From assembly GCF_000341285.1 (NCBI RefSeq), contig NW_005178470.1:179358-243357 (forward strand): a DNA stretch of 64,000 bases, read 5' to 3'. Each line of letters opens with the position of its first letter. Positions within the stretch are counted from its first letter, which is position 1. Both the position numbers and the translations under genes were made by a program. The stretch is from Galdieria sulphuraria (Eukaryota > Rhodophyta > Bangiophyceae > Galdieriales > Galdieriaceae). The notes beneath the pieces were generated by a model. That model saw only the letters and a program-made list of their open reading frames with translations, was not told the DNA's origin and did no database searches. Shown here in pieces: positions 1-11,646 of the stretch.

Positions 1-72
1 AGCGTAATTTATGTGAGCTGTGCAAAATTCGGCGATGGGGGAGTTGTTTTGAGGGGAGGGTTCGTAAATTTT

Positions 73-1026
73 ATGCAGGTGCGGGCAATGTCTTGGATGA
101 TTTCTGGCTTTATTGGCAACGGATGTTGTGTACCAAAAGCTTTGTACCAACGTGGAAATACTTTTATTTGCAGCAATAAACGTTTTCATTTGAGTAATTA
201 CAATCGTCGTAAAGTGTCGACAATAAAGTGTCAGAAGGAAAACCGAGCACCAGATGTTTCGGGAGGTTGGAGAGTAGAAGAGGATGCTGACTATTCACTG
301 GCCCGTATCTTTTCCGTTGGAGCTTGTGATTCGGGATATGCAGTGCTTTTACATCCCGTGTCGAATCCTTTTCGCTTTCTAGCTGTCTTTGTAGGTGAAT
401 TTGAGGCTCACGCTATTGCGGAGGCGTCATCCTCCTCGTTTTCTTCAAGACCCTTGACACACGATTTTATAAGCGTTACTTTAAAGTTGATAGGTTCCTT
501 TATTTCAAAAGTAGCGATTACCCATTTGACCCAACGTGCCTTCTGTGCCCGTATCTGGGTATGGACTATGGCAGGATATGAAATTTCATTGGATGCTCGA
601 CCTTCGGACGCAGTAGCGTTAGCACTTAGATTCCATGCTCCTCTTTATTTGAATGAAAGACTTGTCAATTCTGCAGGAATTTCTCTAGAGCAGATCAAGA
701 GAGAGCTTAATGAAGGCATTCTTCGAAATTTTTCACCAAAAAAGACCAACTTTTCTTCTTGGAAAAATGCAGATAGCTTTAACTCTGTCGCGCTCAAAGG
801 ATTGGAGCCTTCTGAGGAAGCTCTCAAACTTCGTTCCTTGGAAGATCTTGCTGGAAGGATCACAAATGAAAATCTTTTGAAGTCGGTAAGAGAAAAGATG
901 AAAATAGCCGATCCAGTACAGCAGTTCCAAGAAGAATTTAGTAAAGCAATTAGAGAAGAGCGTTATGAAGACGCATCATTGATTCGGGATAAAATATATC
1001 AGTGGCTTATGAGCAATCGTCTTTGA
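73..1026 (+). CDS. BFN (bifunctional nuclease, DUF151) domain plus UVR motif protein
   Basis: The central part (about residues 90-210) matches the bifunctional nuclease/DUF151 family, with the characteristic PLTHD and LDARPSDAVALALR motifs. The C-terminal 40 residues form a UVR motif (EEFSKAIREERYEDASLIRDKI), a helical hairpin seen in UvrB and Clp-type proteins. Plant relatives combine the same two domains and have been described as stress-related nucleases. About 60 basic, Ser/Asn-rich residues precede the domain and could be an organelle transit peptide (inference). The ATG at 73 is the first in frame, but the frame stays open to the window edge, so the 5' end may lie outside. Intronless as read. 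Confidence 0.85.
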   Translation: MQVRAMSWMISGFIGNGCCVPKALYQRGNTFICSNKRFHLSNYNRRKVSTIKCQKENRAPDVSGGWRVEEDADYSLARIFSVGACDSGYAVLLHPVSNPFRFLAVFVGEFEAHAIAEASSSSFSSRPLTHDFISVTLKLIGSFISKVAITHLTQRAFCARIWVWTMAGYEISLDARPSDAVALALRFHAPLYLNERLVNSAGISLEQIKRELNEGILRNFSPKKTNFSSWKNADSFNSVALKGLEPSEEALKLRSLEDLAGRITNENLLKSVREKMKIADPVQQFQEEFSKAIREERYEDASLIRDKIYQWLMSNRL

Positions 1027-2105
1027 TAGCAATATTGTGCTTGTGTTAATTATTTTGTGGGCTCTGAAACTAAGGTAGTTGTTTTCATGTACAGTGCATG
1101 CATGACAGATTTAGGGATTTTTTTCAGTGTCGTGAAGTGTAAATACAATTTTTGAGAAAGCTCTATAAGATTAAGTTGGATTTCCATAACTTAAGCAAAT
1201 GCAAGTGTTTCTCTGACGTTCACAAGGGGAGTGGGAGTTAAATCAAATTGCGGAAATTTTCTAAAATAAATGTATCGTAAATGCATATTCCACACGCACA
1301 CAGTGAAAAAAGAGATTAATTCTACAGGTTTCTAAACAATTGAATTTTAAATCACTGGGGTCAAATCGTAAATAATTTTATTCTCATTAAAATAAAAATT
1401 GGCTTAATGAATTTGGACAAAAGCCATTAAAACTTTCTTAATTTTAATTGCGGCTATTGAAAGCATTTAAAATTTGCTTAGGAAATAATTTTTTTACATA
1501 TTAAAACATGTTTTTTCTAAAATTTTTTACTTTCTATTTGCGGCGAATTTGAGAAACAGTTTTTTCCAACGCTTGTAGAAAGTTTTGATGCAAATTAAAG
1601 AATTGCTGTTATAAATAAGTTTCTGTTTCTATGAAGATCTGGACATGGATATGTCTAAAGTTTTGTAAAATGATGACCTTAAAGTATACTCTCTCGATTT
1701 TTTTTAAAGAAAATTTTTTCTGTTTATTTTGAAAACAGCCACTTTATTTAGTTTTTTGTTCGTTCGTGAACTCAGCAAATTATATGCATCATTTGGTTTT
1801 CATAGTGAAGGGCCTAAACAATTCATCTCACTGATTCAGTATTTTTAGCTTTCTTTTTCCTGATTGCGCCGAAAATGTCCACTGAATATTTTTCAATTGT
1901 CCAGAGAACAAAATGACACCACTGTTAAACACATTTACTGAGCATCTCTTCTACCATCAATTGAGTGCATAGAGAGTACATTTTCACTGATCCGAGTATT
2001 CTCACAGGAAATCATGATCATATTGAAATAAATATGTTGATTGAATTTGCTGATAAATACGATACGCTACATTTTATTTGGATCCCTTGCAATGCTATGA
2101 TACAA
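1027..2105. other. AT-rich intergenic stretch, no gene seen
   Basis: About 1.1 kb between the BFN gene end and the kinase stop. It is visibly more AT-rich than its surroundings, with long runs of T and A and no reading frame or splice pattern that I could turn into a protein. It must hold the 3' ends of two convergent genes. No tRNA-like T-loop and no long inverted repeat was recognised. Confidence 0.6.
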
Positions 2106-4020
2106 TCAACTTCGTAGGTATTCATGAAACGCTGCTTGGTGTACATCTAGACGAAGGTCAACTCTACAAGTAAGGCATCTACGAATAAAGTTTTTGCCTT
2201 GTTCAGAAATGTTTGGATGATCAGGGAATACCAAAGGACATCCATGAACGAGGCCTTGTTGCACCAACTGTTGTTGTGAGAGACCATGACCAAAAGGCTT
2301 CTTTCCGTAAAGCATTTGATAAAGAATCACTCCAACGGACCAAATATCCACTTTTGGACAAATCTGGGGCACATCATCGTCACTAGCAAAGCACTCTGGT
2401 GGGAGATACCAGTAGGTTCCAGCTCCTTGAGATGTTAGTTCGGTAGTTTCGTTGCGATCTCCCACTGCGTCGATCACCTTACAAAGTCCAAAGTCCGCGA
2501 TTCGGACTTTTCCATCTTTAAACAGAATGTTCGCAGGTTTCAAATCATAATGAATAATTTTCTTCGGCTGGTTGTTCAGATACAATAGACCACTGAGCAC
2601 CTGACAGATGATTAGTTTTGCTTCATTCTCCTCTAATGATCCTTTGGCTTTGAGATATGTATCCAGATCGGAACCATCACAATATTCCAGTACTGTACAA
2701 AAAGAGTTTTCATCTATTTCGAACACGTCATAGAGTTTGACAACTCTAGGATGCTCTAGCGTTTTGTGAATTTCATATTCTCTCGTTGTGTGTCGAATGT
2801 AATTTGACTTTTGTTCTTCTGTCCAATAGTGGTTAAGTTGATGAATCTTACAAGCAACCCAACGGAATTCATTAAGGTCGAACGCTTTGAAAACCTAAAA
2901 AGATTGAATCCTCCAGCTACTCTCTTTTCGAGGTTCTTACCTCACTAAAACCACCCTTTCCGACAAGCTTCACCAATAAATACTGGTGACTCAAAACGAT
3001 GAAGTTGGAGAACCGGGACGCAGATTCTTCACGCTGCCGCCGTAGTTCCTGCATCATTGAAAGTCTTTCATTTTCAAGAGTTCGCCGCTCAAGAAGCAAC
3101 TGCTTTTCTTCTTCTAGTAGTATACTTCTTCTACGTGCTAAAATTGCTTCGTTTTCTTGTCCAATAAACCTACAAGAAGAGCTATTGGAGTTTTCATTGT
3201 CTCCGTTTTCTATAAATTCCGCATCAAGGACTTCCATACGTTCCCTCAAAGCTTCCAATCTTCTTTCTGTTTCACGAAAACAAGAACCCGGTTCCCAATA
3301 TTCTTTTATTCCTGTTCCTTGTCGAGTCAACATGAGCCTTCCCAACCTCATGCTTTGTTCATCCAACCACTTTTTTGACTCGATTCTTTTCTTTGTTTCG
3401 CTTTCTAAAATCAGTTGACGTATAAAGTCTTTCGAACGAGACAAATACGTCTCCAATTGACTTATCTTGTTATCTTTTTCTTTCATACATTGCTTATACT
3501 GTTGGATTTCGTTTATCAATTCAGCTACAACGAGTGATGTCTGTTGTCGTTCATGATCCTCGTCGATCTTTCTAGTAACGAGTTGGTGTTCATCGTTTTC
3601 TCTAACATTGCTTCAGCGACAAGGACAAAATCAAGATGTCGTAAATACCCACATTGATGAAAAACTCCACGATTCTTCTTCATGGTTAGGCGTCACGGGT
3701 GATGTACTGTCTCTTTGCAAGTTTTCTTGAAATGGCTTAAAATACATTTGAATATCACAAGATGAGTTAGAGTCTGATTCCTTGCTCCGTGATGGTTGCT
3801 GTTTATAGGAGCCGTTGCTGTCTTTGTTGCATGCTACTTCGTTGAAAGGACAAGATGAAAACGATCTATTGCGTCGGTTGTTTTCGGAGGTTGCCAAACG
3901 ATTGTTCCTAAGCATCGCATCGGTTTGCTCGGCTGGCTTTCTCTTTTTCGCACCATGTGATGGAGCTATTCTTTGTTCCAACAGTTGCTGTTTGTACGGA
4001 TCATCAAACCACCCTTTCAT
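2106..4020 (-). CDS. TLK: Tousled-like protein kinase (TLK)
   Basis: Serine/threonine kinase of the Tousled family, which in animals and plants phosphorylates the histone chaperone Asf1 and acts in chromatin assembly in the nucleus. The C-terminal kinase domain carries the Gly-rich loop VGKGGFSE, the catalytic IIHYDLKPANI, DFGLCK, and the family hallmark ELTSQGAGTYWYLPPECF. Upstream lies a coiled coil (QLETYLSRSKDFIRQL onward) as in other TLKs. Three exons are visible. A 46-nt intron at 2895-2940 interrupts GFSE|VFKAF, and a second intron near 3.60-3.65 kb joins the polar N-terminal exon. The start ATG at 4020 (MKGWFDDPYK) is the first in-frame ATG. An upstream exon is possible. The exact N-terminal splice site (a GTGGGT donor) is uncertain. 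Confidence 0.95.
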
Positions 4021-4233
4021 CGCAACAGTGGGGAAATAACGAAGCAATGTCTACCGAGTCATCAGAATCTTGGTCTTCTTGTTGAATTCAATAGGAAATC
4101 CTCTAAAGAAATAACCAATCAGAAGCGGGCGATACAGAGCCCTCCCATCTGTTGTTGAAAACCCGCCAAATTTGGTGAGGCGGGGTCTCCTTGAGGGTCC
4201 GCAATATCCCGCAATTGGATGGATTGATTGAGA

Positions 4234-7200
4234 TTAGGCAGACGCAGCCATATCGTCAACTTGTTTTTTCAAATGCAAAAGTTCCTGCTCCAGCGACGCC
4301 AACAACTCCTTTGCTACTTCCTTCAAACCATCTGCCGTGTAAGATGCTATAAACATGATGGAAAGGAAGAATATGTGTTTCTCTGTAAATGATGGCCCAC
4401 TATATATCTCATAAAGGTTGTAAAGTACCCTGTCATCCGAAGAAACAGCATGCGAAGCCTTTTCGAATGATTGTAATACTAACTTTCGATAAAAATCCAC
4501 TTCTAACTCTATGTGTTTGAGGAAGAATCTTCCTTGCGCTTCCCTAAACAAGTCAATCTGTCTTTCTAGATTGGTGACAATGACAGGCTCTTCTTCAAAT
4601 GCTGCAGCGGATGTCGTTCCAAGAACACTAACAAGTGGCAATGACTGAACTGTCTTGATAACTGCTTCGCCGACACCCTTAAAAGCCTTCCAATCGGTGC
4701 GGAAATACTTTCGAAAAATGTTGAGGACGTTCCAACGACTCTGTAGGTATGATGGTGAAGATGTTTCCCCTCTTTTGGACAATTCCGAAGAATGCATGAA
4801 ATCTGCTTTACCAATCATTTCGCTGCTACTTGCTTCCCAAACCATTCCCATTTGTTTTGTGAAGGTTAGTTCGTCTTCCATCTCATCCTCTTCTTCACTT
4901 GTCCCATTTGGTGAAGCGGCTACCAATTCCGAGGAATTTGTTACAAACGGTGCATTATAGGAGAGTGCATTATCTTCTGCAACTGTGAACATGGAAGATG
5001 CTTCAGAGCCTTTGGCTTTTTTGACCCACTCTGGGAGTACAGACTGTATCGCCAATCCTCCACTTTTTGTAGAATAAGAAACAGAACGGTTCAATGTGTG
5101 GCGTCTCATACTTGGGGCACTGACTGGTGTAGTGACTGGAGAACTTCTTAACATGATTCGCTTACTCACTTGTCGCACGAAATCGACATGTTTTGGCTCC
5201 AAATGTAGCTCGGTGAAAGGTTCTTGCTTCAATTTATTCTCCAAATTTCTACTGATTCCCAAAGATGTCCAAGCGTCTCTATGTTTGTCCTTGTCTGCAA
5301 CGGTATCTTGAGTTGGAGTAATGCTTGTAGCGTCAGCCAATATGCATGATACGATGACATGAACCAAGGAATGTCTAGCTTCCCTTAAAAGCTGAGCTTC
5401 TCTAGATGATAATTTGAAGAAACGCTCATGTACAGAACGCCAATACAAGTCAATAAACTCTGGATCAAACGATAAAAGACTAGCAAACGCAACCAATCTT
5501 TGCCGCAACATTTTTTCGGCTGCTAACATTGTTCTAAGAGTAGAAGGAACACCATAAATTTCTCCTCCAAAACCACCTGAAACAATATCAAGCCAGAATT
5601 GCACTTGTTCCAGTTGCTGACCGATTCTTTTGGTATCCATCAAAATTTTTTCCGATGGAGAAACTTCCTCTTCATACCTATTCTACTCAACCACATTATT
5701 TCCGAAATTTTTCCGAGCAAGGAAATCTAACCAACCTCTTCATCTTGTGGAATTGTTTGATATCCCTTATTGGGACGATGACAAGTCGATGTTTTTCGTT
5801 TTCTTTCTCCTTCTAGTGATGTTCGAAAGGCAACATTTAATAACTGAGAATGGATACTTGACATTTCCCTAAGACAGGATGCCAAACTACAACGAACTTG
5901 AAGAATAATAGAACTGGGCCATAAATATTCATTTTCAAAGACAGCAGCGAGAGTTCCAATGGACATCATAATACATCTTCCTATAGGTACATACCAATGT
6001 GCTTCATATTCCAATGGATTATATTGGCCTAATACGACAACATACTGAGTAATGATGGTGTTGAGAATTGTAAGCGAATAAGTAGAATTGATAAAATATA
6101 CAGCGACAAAAGTGGATATCATCAGATATATATCTAATAATAAGGCACTCATGGCAATCAAAGGAAAACTCATTAAAAGCCCACCAATCAAAGCACCAAA
6201 GAAAACCCCAAGCAAGTTAGCTAAAGCACCAACCAAAGTTCCTTCCAAAGTCGGTTGTATATACAACACAAAAGCCATCCATATTAACAAGCCATTCCAA
6301 CGAGAAAGAAACCTCGGCAACCAACCATAATAGACTAACACCAATATTAACATTTCCCCTATCCATTTCTTTAAACAAAATCTAAACTCAGCGCTATCCC
6401 AAAGTTGAAGAAAAGAATCGAAATCAAGAGGAATACTCTTCAGTACAAAAGTCCATCGTTCAAAAGGAAATGTTAGTATTCTTGCCCATCCAAGAAAGTT
6501 TCGGGAACCTAATCATGTTGTTTGATGTCACTCAGAACTCTACTCATCAACAACTTACCTCTAAAAAATGAACGAAGCTTTCTTTGTTCGTACAGAATTT
6601 GAGCATTTTCATTAAGAATGTCAACTTTCTTTCTAATAGAGTCAGCCATTACGAGAACGAACATGAACGGTCCCATTTCTAAAGTGCTGGGAAACGAAAA
6701 TGTATCACTATATCCTTTCAAAAATTGTAAATATTCAATCTTAGCGCGTTCTCTTATAACTTGAATGCGTTTGCCATCGACAGAATTATTTACAGTCATC
6801 TCTTTCTGTCTTATCTCAAATGACGAAGAAGGCTTCAGTCGGTACAAAAAGTCACCAATTCGATAGCATTCGGATGCAACTTGAGCAAAAGAATACTTCA
6901 AATCCATCACGATAGAAGGCCAATGTTCCAAAAGGTCACCAAAATATCTTCTTCTTTCATTGTGAAGTACAGAATGAAGTGCACCCACTTCGTCCAATAG
7001 GTCTTCCAACTTGCTTATGACCAGATTCCATTCCTCTTGCGGTTCACATCTCAGCAACCAGAATAAGTTTGGTTCATAAGGAAGATACTGTGACATCTTT
7101 TTGGCTCTGGAGATTTGTTGTCGAGAGAATTCCAATCTCTTGCCATTGACACACGAAAGCAGAAATGAAGGATTATGTTGGATACCGTTTTTCCAGCCAG

Positions 7201-7957
7201 AATCTCCAAAATCGATATGTTCCTCGATATAAGGCTCCACTAAAACGGAGCTTATAGCAGATAAAGAAGCACCCAATTCTAGTAAGGATTCTTTGATGCA
7301 GACTCGTAACTCATCTTTGGCCAAACGAGGAAAGCACAGTATGGAAACCAGTATAGAAGCTCCATGTGCCACTAAAGCTGCTAGCATCGTATTACAAAAT
7401 ACTAGCCAGATTGCTCTTGTGCCACCAGTTCTGCTGCCTAACAAGTTAAACACAAAGTTAAGCTCTCCTGTGCTGGTGATCATATCGAGTCTGTTGTCGC
7501 CACGTAAAGAGGTAAATAAGGCAGTTCCCAAGAAAATGGTGAATAAAGTAAGAGCACTGTTAGTCTGAGTCAATATGGCCCCTAACGCGCCCAGTAAGGA
7601 ACCGAAAAGTTGAGCAAAACTGCTAAGAACTGCACCTTCCGAAACAAAACCGAACTCGAGTTCTTCAACTCCAAAAGTTACTATTATAATATAATCTACA
7701 GCTATAAGAGATGAATAAGGAAATCTTTCAGCCAAAGTTGGAATGAACACCAACAAAGAGAGCAAAAAATATCCTGCAGTAGCACGAATGGCAACCTTTG
7801 TATTCTTTCTTAGATATTCTCTGTGAGTCTTCCGCCCAGTCGGCAAGAGACAGTCTCTTTGACAAGCAAAAGTATCGGCTGTTTCTCCTCTTACTGGAGA
7901 GCTGGAAGAAAGACGCAAGGGTTTTGGACGTCTTTCCTTAAAAGGTGACGTAGCCAT
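4234..7957 (-). CDS. FUSC/ALMT-like multi-pass membrane protein, about 1206 aa
   Basis: Three exons (7957-6559, 6508-5736, 5682-4234) join with matching phases through introns of about 50 nt and give one frame of 1206 codons. The protein has two hydrophobic blocks (about residues 60-250 and 500-640), each with five or six membrane segments rich in Gly/Ala. A long soluble helical region separates them, and a soluble C-terminal domain of some 480 residues follows. This plan is that of fusaric-acid-resistance (FUSC) and aluminium-activated malate transporter-like proteins, which export aromatic or organic anions. The family assignment rests on architecture rather than a catalytic motif. Start ATG at 7957 gives the polar N-terminus MATSPFKERRP. 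Substrate unknown. Confidence 0.75.
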
Positions 7958-8342
7958 ATAAGAAAGGAGGGAGAGAAAAAAAAAGAGAGGAATGGTCTGA
8001 GCCAAATGTCCCTGTCGTCTAAAGAGAATGACAAATTCCAATCCACTTGAAGCGTCCTTTTCAACGTTGGTAAGTATCGAAACTGGAATTCACGTAATAT
8101 TTGACTCCAAATATGTTAAAGACGAGTTGAAAAGTCTACCATTATCGTATTTACGGATGATTCGTTTATTCACGTATTTCAAATAGAAAATTTTCCTTCC
8201 ATCCCTCAGCTGTTATCTATCAATATATTTATAATTTCGACAATTTCCCATACAATTTGATCGTATTTTCAAATCATTCTTGGTAATAGAGTGAGGTTTC
8301 TCCTAATCATTATTCCTACCACAACCATTTTTATTACAACAA

Positions 8343-9878
8343 TCAAATAATAGAACAACGCCAGTTTGCTGTCTCTCGATTTTCCGTTGGTTCCTCATCA
8401 TCATCATCATCATCTTCTTCTTCTTCTTCTTTATTCAGAAAACCTTCTCCAGCCACTGCATCTTCTTCTATAACACATTCAATGGAAACACAATCAACAT
8501 GTTAAGAAACGCATACCAAAAAGGCGGGCAACAAGGTTCAAAACTTGAGGTTTTCTGGCAGGTATGGGAACAAAGGTGCTCTATGTAGAGAATATTACAA
8601 ATTAATGATAAAATTGGCTGAATTCTTACGTAAGAATCTACATCGTCCATTTCACTGACAAAAGGATGCCTTTTCACTTCCTCAAGAGAATATCTTCTCT
8701 GTTGAACAGGGTCCAGAACATGTAACAACAGATCCTTCGCGCTTTCTTCTACAAAGGAAGGAATTTCGAACTCGCCTTTTCCAATCTTCTCAAATAGCTC
8801 AAACAAGTTGTTTCCATCAAAAGGTAGACGTCCAGTCAAACAATAAAACAAAGTAACCCCAGCAGCCCATATATCTACTTTTCTACCAGAAAAGTCACTT
8901 TCTCCTTTGGCAATTTCTGGTGCTTGAAAAGCAGGAGACCCCTAAAGAGATTGGTGACCAAACGATATTTTAGCACCATCACTTACTGTCGAACGCGTAA
9001 CTAAATCAAGTTCTGCATAACGATCGAGAAATTCTGCAACTCCAAAGTCGGATATTTTGATTTCTCCTTTTGTTGTCAGCATCAAGTTGGAAGGTTTAAT
9101 ATCACGATGAACCACATTTCTACTGTGCATAAATTCTAAACCTTCTACCAATTGTCGGAAATAATATCTCGCCTGGTGGTGAGGTAATCGATTGTTTGGG
9201 GCCGATTCTGTAAGCTGTTGAAGACTACAACCGTTGGCTAATTCCATAACAATATATAATTTGGGTGCATTGGGTTCATCAATGACTTCGATAAGTTCTA
9301 TGATATTTTTATGTCCCTTAAGCTGTTTCAATATGGCTAAAGAGAGCGTCTTATAAGTATTCGGAATACCAAAAAGGAAACAAATGCTCACAAATTTCTC
9401 GCTTTACATTTTCCATGCCTCCTCGAACCTGGTCGCAACAGCAGAGTTACTTTGGTCTATTAAAGAAACGAAGACCAACCTTTTTAAGGAAACGCTTGTC
9501 TATAATTTTCACTGCTACGATGCGCAGAGTTTGACTATCAATACCTTCTTTCACTTTAGAGTATGCACCTTCTCCTAGTTTCTGACCCAAAATATAGTGT
9601 TTCACAAACTTGGGTCTAGGTTCTGTCTTCTTAAAGTGAACTCGTAAAGAACCCATGTCCTTATGAATGTCCATCGAAGGACGAACAAACTTTTGAAACT
9701 CTTCTTCAGTGGGTATTCCTCCCACTACTTCATCTTTGGAAGTTTTCTGTCGGGAGCTTCGTGAACTTCTGTTCGAGTCACTTTCCGACGACTCCATTGG
9801 AAATTTCTTTGATTCGAATCTTGAGGAAATCATGTCCATAATACTAATGAAGCAACTATTGAAATCCATTTTATACAT
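8343..9878 (-). CDS. LKB1/STK11-type serine/threonine kinase
   Basis: The kinase domain spans almost the whole protein. Visible are the Gly loop LGEGAYSKVKE, VAVKII, VVHRDIKPSN, DFGVAEF, and the LKB1-diagnostic activation segment GSPAFQAPEIA followed by DIWAAGVTL. LKB1 phosphorylates AMPK/SnRK-family kinases in their activation loop. Five introns can be read. One (8468-8516, 49 nt) splices on an acidic tail, a run of Glu then Asp encoded by GAA/GAT repeats, ending at the TGA at 8343. Another lies just before GSPAF (donor GTAAGT). A third joins ENVKREI to ILKQLKGH. Start ATG at 9878. A CaMKK/GRIK-type activating kinase is the main alternative, but GSPAFQ and the VKEG region favour LKB1. Confidence 0.85.
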
Positions 9879-9909
9879 CAAAATGATTATAGTATTCTAA
9901 AGAAATTTT

Positions 9910-10486
9910 CTAAAATCCTAAACCAAGCAGCCAGGCTTGAATAGCTGCTCGATGGTCTCCCACAACAGCCACACTACCAGCACAATGATATACTTCCGAC
10001 CCTGGACAAATCTTCCGAAGTTCTTCCGCAATTGCCTTTCAAATACAAGTTAGTATCGCTAAATAGCCCTTGTCACTCACTCTCACCTCCTGATCTCCAC
10101 GAAATCTTCGAACTGCGGTAATTGTTTTCCGCTTTCGTTCTAAATATACAGGTAGGTTGTTTCCTGCCGAGGAACGATAAAACTAAAACTCATTTGCAGT
10201 TGTACAAAAGATTTTCTAGAATTCAACATACTCTAAAAGGAAGATTTTCATAACCCCCTTGTGGTGGAACCCAACCACTTGGAGTTACCTTCGAGGGATC
10301 TACCGCACGCACGGGGTACTTCAGATTAGGAGGTGGTATCCAGTAGTCAAATACTGGCTTGGAAGTAGGTAGATTGGACTCTTTGGTTTTTTTCTTGACG
10401 GGGTTTGCTGCCTGTGAAGAAAACCTATGTCTAGGAAACATTCCACTTGTATATTTCCATACACAAAAGACTGGCTGCGACTGCAT
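9910..10486 (-). CDS. MRPL49: Mitochondrial ribosomal protein mL49 (MRPL49/Img2 family)
   Basis: Small protein spliced from at least three exons. The first (from ATG 10486) carries a basic, hydroxylated N-terminus suitable as a mitochondrial presequence, then the family signature VDPSKVTPSGWVPPQGGYENLPF. After short introns the frame continues with LPVYLERKRKTITAVRRFRG and ends AWLLGLGF followed by TAG at 9910. The family is a component of the mitochondrial large ribosomal subunit with an Img2-type fold, and its members end in a very similar AWLxxxGF. It sits 32 bp from the start codon of the LKB1-type gene, both on the minus strand. Confidence 0.88.
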
Positions 10487-10880
10487 TCACAAGTGAACCA
10501 ATCACTGAATGTTTGTCAAGAATTCTTTTTCTTTCAATGAAGAGTTGATCCATTCAAGTTTGTTGTTGTATTGTTAGCTCATGAAGACCTGTAATAGTCA
10601 CATTGTTTTGGTAGGGGTATAAGTTACGGTGAGACTGTTGAACCGTCCTTGTTAGTTTCCATGGCACATATATTCAAGGGCAAGTGACTGGATATCACAA
10701 ACTTGATGGTTTTTCAAAAGTGCAACTTGTTCTTGAATTCGTAGGTCCCAAAGCCACAAAAAAGGCAACTGTGTGTGACACTAGTAACTAGACACTGTTT
10801 CTCGTATTAACACTTGCCAATTTATGTTAGACTGTTCATACAAAAAAGAGGAGGAAACACGTTCACCAGAAATAAAATAA
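10487..10880. other. Intergenic, no gene seen
   Basis: About 390 bp between the start of mL49 and the stop of NF-YA, both on the minus strand. It should contain the mL49 promoter and the NF-YA 3' end. I see no coding pattern and no notable repeat. Confidence 0.6.
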
Positions 10881-11402
10881 TCATTCACACGAAACTGACA
10901 AACGTTCAGCTTGTCTCTCAAAGCATTGAGAACTTCCTTCATCACTCTGTTGTAAGCTTGCCGTTTCCATTTCCGACTTGCTTAGAAATCTTCCACCCGT
11001 GCCTCTCTGCCGGTTCTTGGCGTGTCGATGGCGAGATTCATGGCGATACGGCCGTTTAACTTTTCTTTCTATAAACGCTTCTTTTCCAAGTTGTCTCTTT
11101 CGCGCTTCTCTTCTCTTTAGGATGCGATGATATTGCTTGGCGTTCACATAAACTGGTGGTTCTTGATAATTTTCAAAAGGAATAGTCTTCTCAGGACTCT
11201 TCTCTAGCTGACGCATCACGTCAAGATGTCGTAATTCAGGGAAGGGAGGCAAAATAAGTTGATTAGGAACCTCATGGGTACTTTGTGGAGCCCCCGGAAA
11301 CTGAGAATATATTGAAGACGGTTCGTAACTAGTCAAGAACATTTGCAAGTTATGAAAAGGTCTGCCAGAGTCTACAGATGGTAAATGACTTTTTGCTTGC
11401 AT
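10881..11402 (-). CDS. NF-YA: CCAAT-binding factor subunit NF-YA (HAP2)
   Basis: The conserved NF-YA core is complete. The subunit-association helix PVYVNAKQYHRILKRREARK is followed by a linker and the DNA-binding part KRPYRHESRHRHAKNRQRG with GGRF. NF-YA joins the NF-YB/NF-YC histone-fold dimer in the nucleus and inserts the second helix into the CCAAT minor groove. The protein is about 173 aa from the ATG at 11402. The frame is open a little further upstream behind an acceptor-like AG, so a 5' exon or leader intron is possible. The N-terminal part is not conserved, and the C-terminus is short and polar. Confidence 0.95.
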   Translation of the reverse strand: MQAKSHLPSVDSGRPFHNLQMFLTSYEPSSIYSQFPGAPQSTHEVPNQLILPPFPELRHLDVMRQLEKSPEKTIPFENYQEPPVYVNAKQYHRILKRREARKRQLGKEAFIERKVKRPYRHESRHRHAKNRQRGTGGRFLSKSEMETASLQQSDEGSSQCFERQAERLSVSCE

Positions 11403-11646
11403 GGAAAGAAGGGTTTCGAAAACCAAAACCTCTCAGAAAACTTTCCACTACCCAGTCTCCTAACTTAACAAACACAGTTGGACTCGGTACAACATTCTTG
11501 TTCGATTGATTTCAGATCTCCCAAATAGTCTGTGGATCCAATGTCGTAGTTTCTTGTTTTTTATATCTCATTTTTACTTTCAAGTCACAAGTAACCAATT
11601 TCACAAATAATAAGCTTATCAGAACTATATATATTTGAAATTTCTA

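Noticed and set aside
1340-1400. Possible tRNA T-loop (GGGGTCAAATCG)
   Set aside because: No matching acceptor stem, D arm or anticodon arm nearby.
8396-8430. Trinucleotide repeat as a stand-alone microsatellite
   Set aside because: It encodes the acidic tail of the LKB1-type kinase once the 49-nt intron is removed.
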